A stretch of 64,000 nucleotides of DNA. It comes from Xanthostigma xanthostigma (taxonomy: Eukaryota; Arthropoda; Insecta; Raphidioptera; Raphidiidae). Below are positions 60,960 to 64,000 of this stretch, one piece after another. The stretch's first letter is position 1; each line of letters starts with the position of its first letter. The stretch is taken from assembly GCA_963575645.1 (NCBI GenBank), contig OY754465.1, forward strand, positions 39,644,401-39,708,400, written 5' to 3'. The notes below the pieces were generated by a model. That model worked only from the letters and a program-made list of their open reading frames with translations. It was not told the origin of the DNA and did not search any database. The position numbers and the translations under genes are program-made.

Positions 60960-61335
60960 AATCAAACGCACACAGGGTCAAAATATAAAACAGAAAAAGG
61001 GCTGAAAGAGACTGAAAAATAAATTTTAAACGGAATTCAGTCCGAAACAAGGCGGAAATTATTATTTGCACTGAAAACTAACTGAAAATGCACATGGTGA
61101 GGACGGAATTCAGACTAAAATAGAGCAGAAATATTTTTTCACCCTGAAGTGAACCCGAAACGAGATAAAAAGTTTTATATTAGAATAGCTGTGTCGGAAA
61201 ACGGGCTGAATCGAAAGTGAAATATCAGTTACCCTTGAACAAGAGACAGAAAAGAGACGGAAACAAGGCGCAAATTTTATAATTTTCCGTCTCTTGTTCA
61301 CTATCTAAGTTTATTTTCCGTTCGTTTTCCTACTG
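60960..61335. repeat. Degenerate purine-rich repeat block with terminal hairpin
   Basis: Units of roughly 100 bp built on CGGAATTCAG(T/A)C, AAGGCGGAAAT / AGAGCAGAAAT and CTGAAA recur at about 61030 and 61103 and more weakly beyond. GAACAAGAGACAGAAAAG followed by AGACGGAAA (about 61238-61264) pairs with TTTCCGTCTCTTGTTC (about 61286-61301), forming a hairpin. Origin unknown. Confidence 0.5.
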
Positions 61336-62026
61336 CTCTTAAACATAGAAAAAATTAGTAAATTTTTCAGTCTTATATTTTCACTCGGTACTGTATGCAC
61401 AATTTTAAGTGTAATTTCTTATGCGGGTTTGGGCTTTATAAAGTTTGTGATAATTATTTAATTATTATGTAAATGTTTCATCACTGTTCGTCGAACGGTA
61501 TTCATACAATTCGGTCGTTTTCGGTCGAAATGTATATAGCTTTGCGCACTTAGATATATGCGTTTCAGATCGCTAACTGAAATCACTGTTTCCCGGACGG
61601 CGTTTTTACAGTTCGGTCAATGTCGCGCCGAAAAAAGTATGCTTATTTTTTTTGTTTGCGCCACTTTTATTTGGATAACCCAACAACAAGAAACAATTGA
61701 CGCTGTGGTACTGCTGTATAATTTTTATTAGTATAAATTTTTAACTGGCAAGATACACATATAGATATCATTTGTCGCATCACTCACTAAATATTGTTTG
61801 ATGGGAAACATTATTCTAAAAAAATTATGGAACAGTCGTTAGGACAGCTGTATTATAACTACTCGTTACCAGCGGCTTCGCACATATTAAGGTCTGTTTA
61901 ATTAAAATCACATCACATTCCCTGCAGAATTACAGGATTATTAAATAATACTTTTTTTGGTAAACTAATTTATTTTAAAATAAATAGTAAGTATGATAAC
62001 AACTTTTTTTTATTCTAGTTTAATTA

Positions 62027-62252
62027 TCGTATTTTTCGGATGATAAGACGCACCTCAAAATAAGATGATTTGAAAAAAAAATATATTTTAATGTTACTTT
62101 CGGGTCATAATTTTTATTTAGTGTTAACATATATTTAGAGGCGATTTATTGAAAAAAATATTTTAATGTTACCTTCGGACCATAAGACGCACCCAAAATT
62201 TGAGCCCATTTTTCTATGTAAAAAGGTGCGTCTTATAGTTCGAAAAATACGG
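62027..62252. mobile_element. TA-flanked MITE with TCGTATTTTTCGGA ends (226 bp)
   Basis: TA at 62025-62026 and 62253-62254. The left terminus TCGTATTTTTCGGATGATAA is followed by GACGCACC. The right terminus, complemented, is CCGTATTTTTCGAACTATAA followed by GACGCACC. Two internal direct repeats of the form TATTTTAATGTTAC then TTCGG (near 62082 and 62158) suggest an internal duplication. TA-targeting, Tc1/mariner-type ends; no coding sequence. Confidence 0.75.
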
Positions 62253-62273
62253 TATTTCACTGAAGCTCGATAA

Positions 62274-62276
<3 letters not shown>

Positions 62277-62307
<31 letters not shown>
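62277..62307. repeat. (CT)n microsatellite
   Basis: About 15 TC units just after the TA-flanked MITE at 62027-62252. Confidence 0.95.
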
Positions 62308-62310
<3 letters not shown>

Positions 62311-63134
62311 GTAATATTGATAAATTACTTTTCCTTAGTTACGCAGAAAAATTGAAGGTTGTTATTAGTTTTGAAAAAAATAATCTAACGATTACATCTT
62401 GAGAGAACAATTTAGGTATTACGAATTGTTTTTAATTCAATTTTAAAAGCGTTTTATTTATTTAAAGTAAGAACTTATTTTAGTGCTTACAGCGGGAATG
62501 GATATTTCTCGTCTCATTCAGTCGATACCAGAAATCAATCATTAGAATTGTAAATTTTTCATAGAGCACTCTTTTTTTTGAAAATTGTATAATATAATCT
62601 ATATAATATGAAGAACAGTAGAACGCTGATGTTGAGGCTTGAGGCACTTCATTCTGTCTGTGTCTGTGTGTGTTTGGAGCTTTGTCAGAGCCGTCAGGGA
62701 ATGGAATATGAAATATCTGTTTACCATTGTTCACCAGACAAGCCGGGCATCGACTACAGATCAAAAGTTTAATTTAGCCTTTTCATATCCAAATTTTATT
62801 TTTTACCGTTTACATACTACTGAATTGAGAATTATAAAAATAAACAGCACATTTTTATTTCACACATACAGTTAAAAAAATGTACAATTTACTTACTTGT
62901 ATAAAAGGTATCGACATTTTCTTCAAAAACAAACCAAAAAGCGAATGTTCTTATTTTTCTTGAACAATATCCTTTTTAATACATTGAATGGATTTTTTTT
63001 TAAATGAAATTTTCTTCGTAATGATTTTTCTATAAACACAGTGCATTTCTTTCAATGGAAAATTTAAAATCTAATTCAGAAGTAAATTTTAATTATGACG
63101 TGTAAATATACGTATACAGGTATACATAAATAAA

Positions 63135-64000
63135 AAATAGTTGGCAAAACCAAAAGTGCACATCCCGCAAGTTTTCCACTGTATGATAAAAAAATAACAA
63201 TTAAAAAATATTTTTAATAAATTTAAAAAGATTTAAAAATTTAAAGAAATAAATAATTAAAAATTGAAAAAATATTTTTTTTAAGTTTGCAAAAATAAAA
63301 AAAATTAAGAACTATACATAATATAATATATAATTAATATCAAGTGGAATAAAATAAAACAAAATAAAAAGAAAAAAAAAAGAAAAAATTCAATGATTTC
63401 GTAAGGAATCGAACCCAGGACCTTGCCCTTGGGGATCCAACGGCATAACCATTACGCCACGGCGGCCTAATACGTGTAGTGGTGTTATCACGGTATACAA
63501 GTGTAGCACTTGTTTTATGGATTACACTATATTTACACAGCAATTATTATATTGTTTTTAAACTATTAGCTGTCAAAAATAATAAAAAATAAAACTGTTT
63601 ATAAAAATTAAACTACTGAACACATTTTAGTGAATTTAAATAGGGTTCTGGTCTAATAGTAAACAAAGTGAATAAAATATAACCCAAGGCAATCCGACCA
63701 AAATTGCGATCTGTAGAGTCGTGACGTACGTACATACGTACGTACGTACATACGTACAGACCAACCGACAACTGCTGTTTGTGATTTTCAATTACAATTT
63801 TAATAGTATTTATGAACTCAAATTGATTTAAAAATGGTTCTATTTTATATATTAGAATCTCCTCTTTTCAAAAAGCTTCAATTTGAATGGATTTCGTGTG
63901 AAATTAACTTAGATATAACTTCTTATATGAACGAAAGTCAGCTCTGACGCACAAAGCGATAATAAAGCACATACCGCTAGTTTAGCGGTATGTGCAAAAT
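63135..64000 (-). mobile_element. tRNA-headed long repeat, copy 2 (cut by window end)
   Basis: Near-identical to 35836-36717 and in the same orientation. The left boundary is sharp: both copies start at AAATAGTTGGCAAAACC, and the bases before it differ. The main differences are a shorter TACG-type microsatellite (63723-63758), a few indels in homopolymers, and point substitutions. The 29-nt hairpin (63967-63995) is conserved base for base. The window ends about five bases after the hairpin, so the true right edge is not visible here. High similarity suggests recent amplification of this family, or a recent duplication or assembly repeat. Confidence 0.75.
63394..63471 (-). other. tRNA-like module with pol III boxes (copy 2)
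   Basis: Same module as 36095-36172, with box B and box A unchanged. Differences are confined to the bases just after box B (ATTTCG for ACCGTA-type bases) and the flank. Conservation of both promoter boxes fits a family that could still be transcribed by RNA polymerase III, but there is no direct evidence of transcription. Confidence 0.65.

Larger units (their letters stand above)
59996..63134. other. Stretch between the two tRNA-headed copies
   Basis: Contains the exon candidate at 60730, the purine-rich block at 60960, the MITE at 62027 and the CT microsatellite. CGTTACCAGCGGCTTCGCAC at 61866 is another small piece of the CCCGCGGCTTCGC repeat. No gene recognised. Confidence 0.45.

Overview
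The window reads as non-coding nuclear DNA of an arthropod, most likely a moth or butterfly (Lepidoptera). It is strongly AT-rich and has no bacterial-style gene packing, no rRNA, no intact tRNA gene and no convincing complete protein-coding gene. The lepidopteran guess rests on remembered repeat signatures and was not searched: a T-run followed by a TTGAAGTCGGTTAA tail (41175-41202), 'CCCGCGGCTTCGC' repeat ends (10405, relatives near 6600 and 9760), 'ACGGAACCCTAAAAA' repeat ends (57862), and dispersed TAGACGCT/AGCGTCTA palindromes.

What can be supported is a dense layer of decayed and some well-preserved mobile elements. Four non-LTR retrotransposon 3' ends are visible: 7608-7971 (+), 15757-16144 (-, with a 14-bp target duplication), 31640-31860 (+) and, less surely, 48937-49400 (+). 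DNA-transposon derivatives with readable termini are: a pogo/Tigger-like 254-bp element (11654-11907, TA duplication), a 720-bp TTAA-flanked element (13027-13746), a Tc1/mariner-type 209-bp element (15004-15212) directly abutting a 289-bp hAT-type element (15221-15509, 8-bp duplication), a 223-bp hAT-like family with three copies (35092, 40573, 48729), a 231-bp TA-flanked element (56707-56937) and a 226-bp TA-flanked element (62027-62252). Long foldback elements lie at 2999-3618, 17111-17536, 22685-23125, 32596-33490 and 34364-34765.

The largest repeated unit is a >860-bp element present almost unchanged at 35836-36717 and 63135-64000 (cut by the window end). A diverged, oppositely oriented relative lies at 59391-59995. 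Each copy carries a tRNA-like module with pol III box A/box B sequences. The module in the third copy is different although the flanks are homologous.

Region by region: 1-7.5 kb, AT-rich DNA with foldbacks and small tandem duplications; 7.5-19 kb, LINE remnants and a cluster of clean DNA-transposon insertions, ending in a roughly 200-bp uninterrupted AAT microsatellite (18800-18999); 19-35 kb, mostly unannotatable DNA with foldbacks and a possible terminal exon (26716-26912); 35-51 kb, dispersed families, tandem units and a 63-nt fully paired hairpin (50059-50121); 51-64 kb, small MITEs, the third tRNA-headed copy, a possible terminal exon (60730-60890) and the second long repeat copy. The window is probably an intergenic region or the inside of a very large intron. 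No pathway or operon-like cooperation can be inferred.
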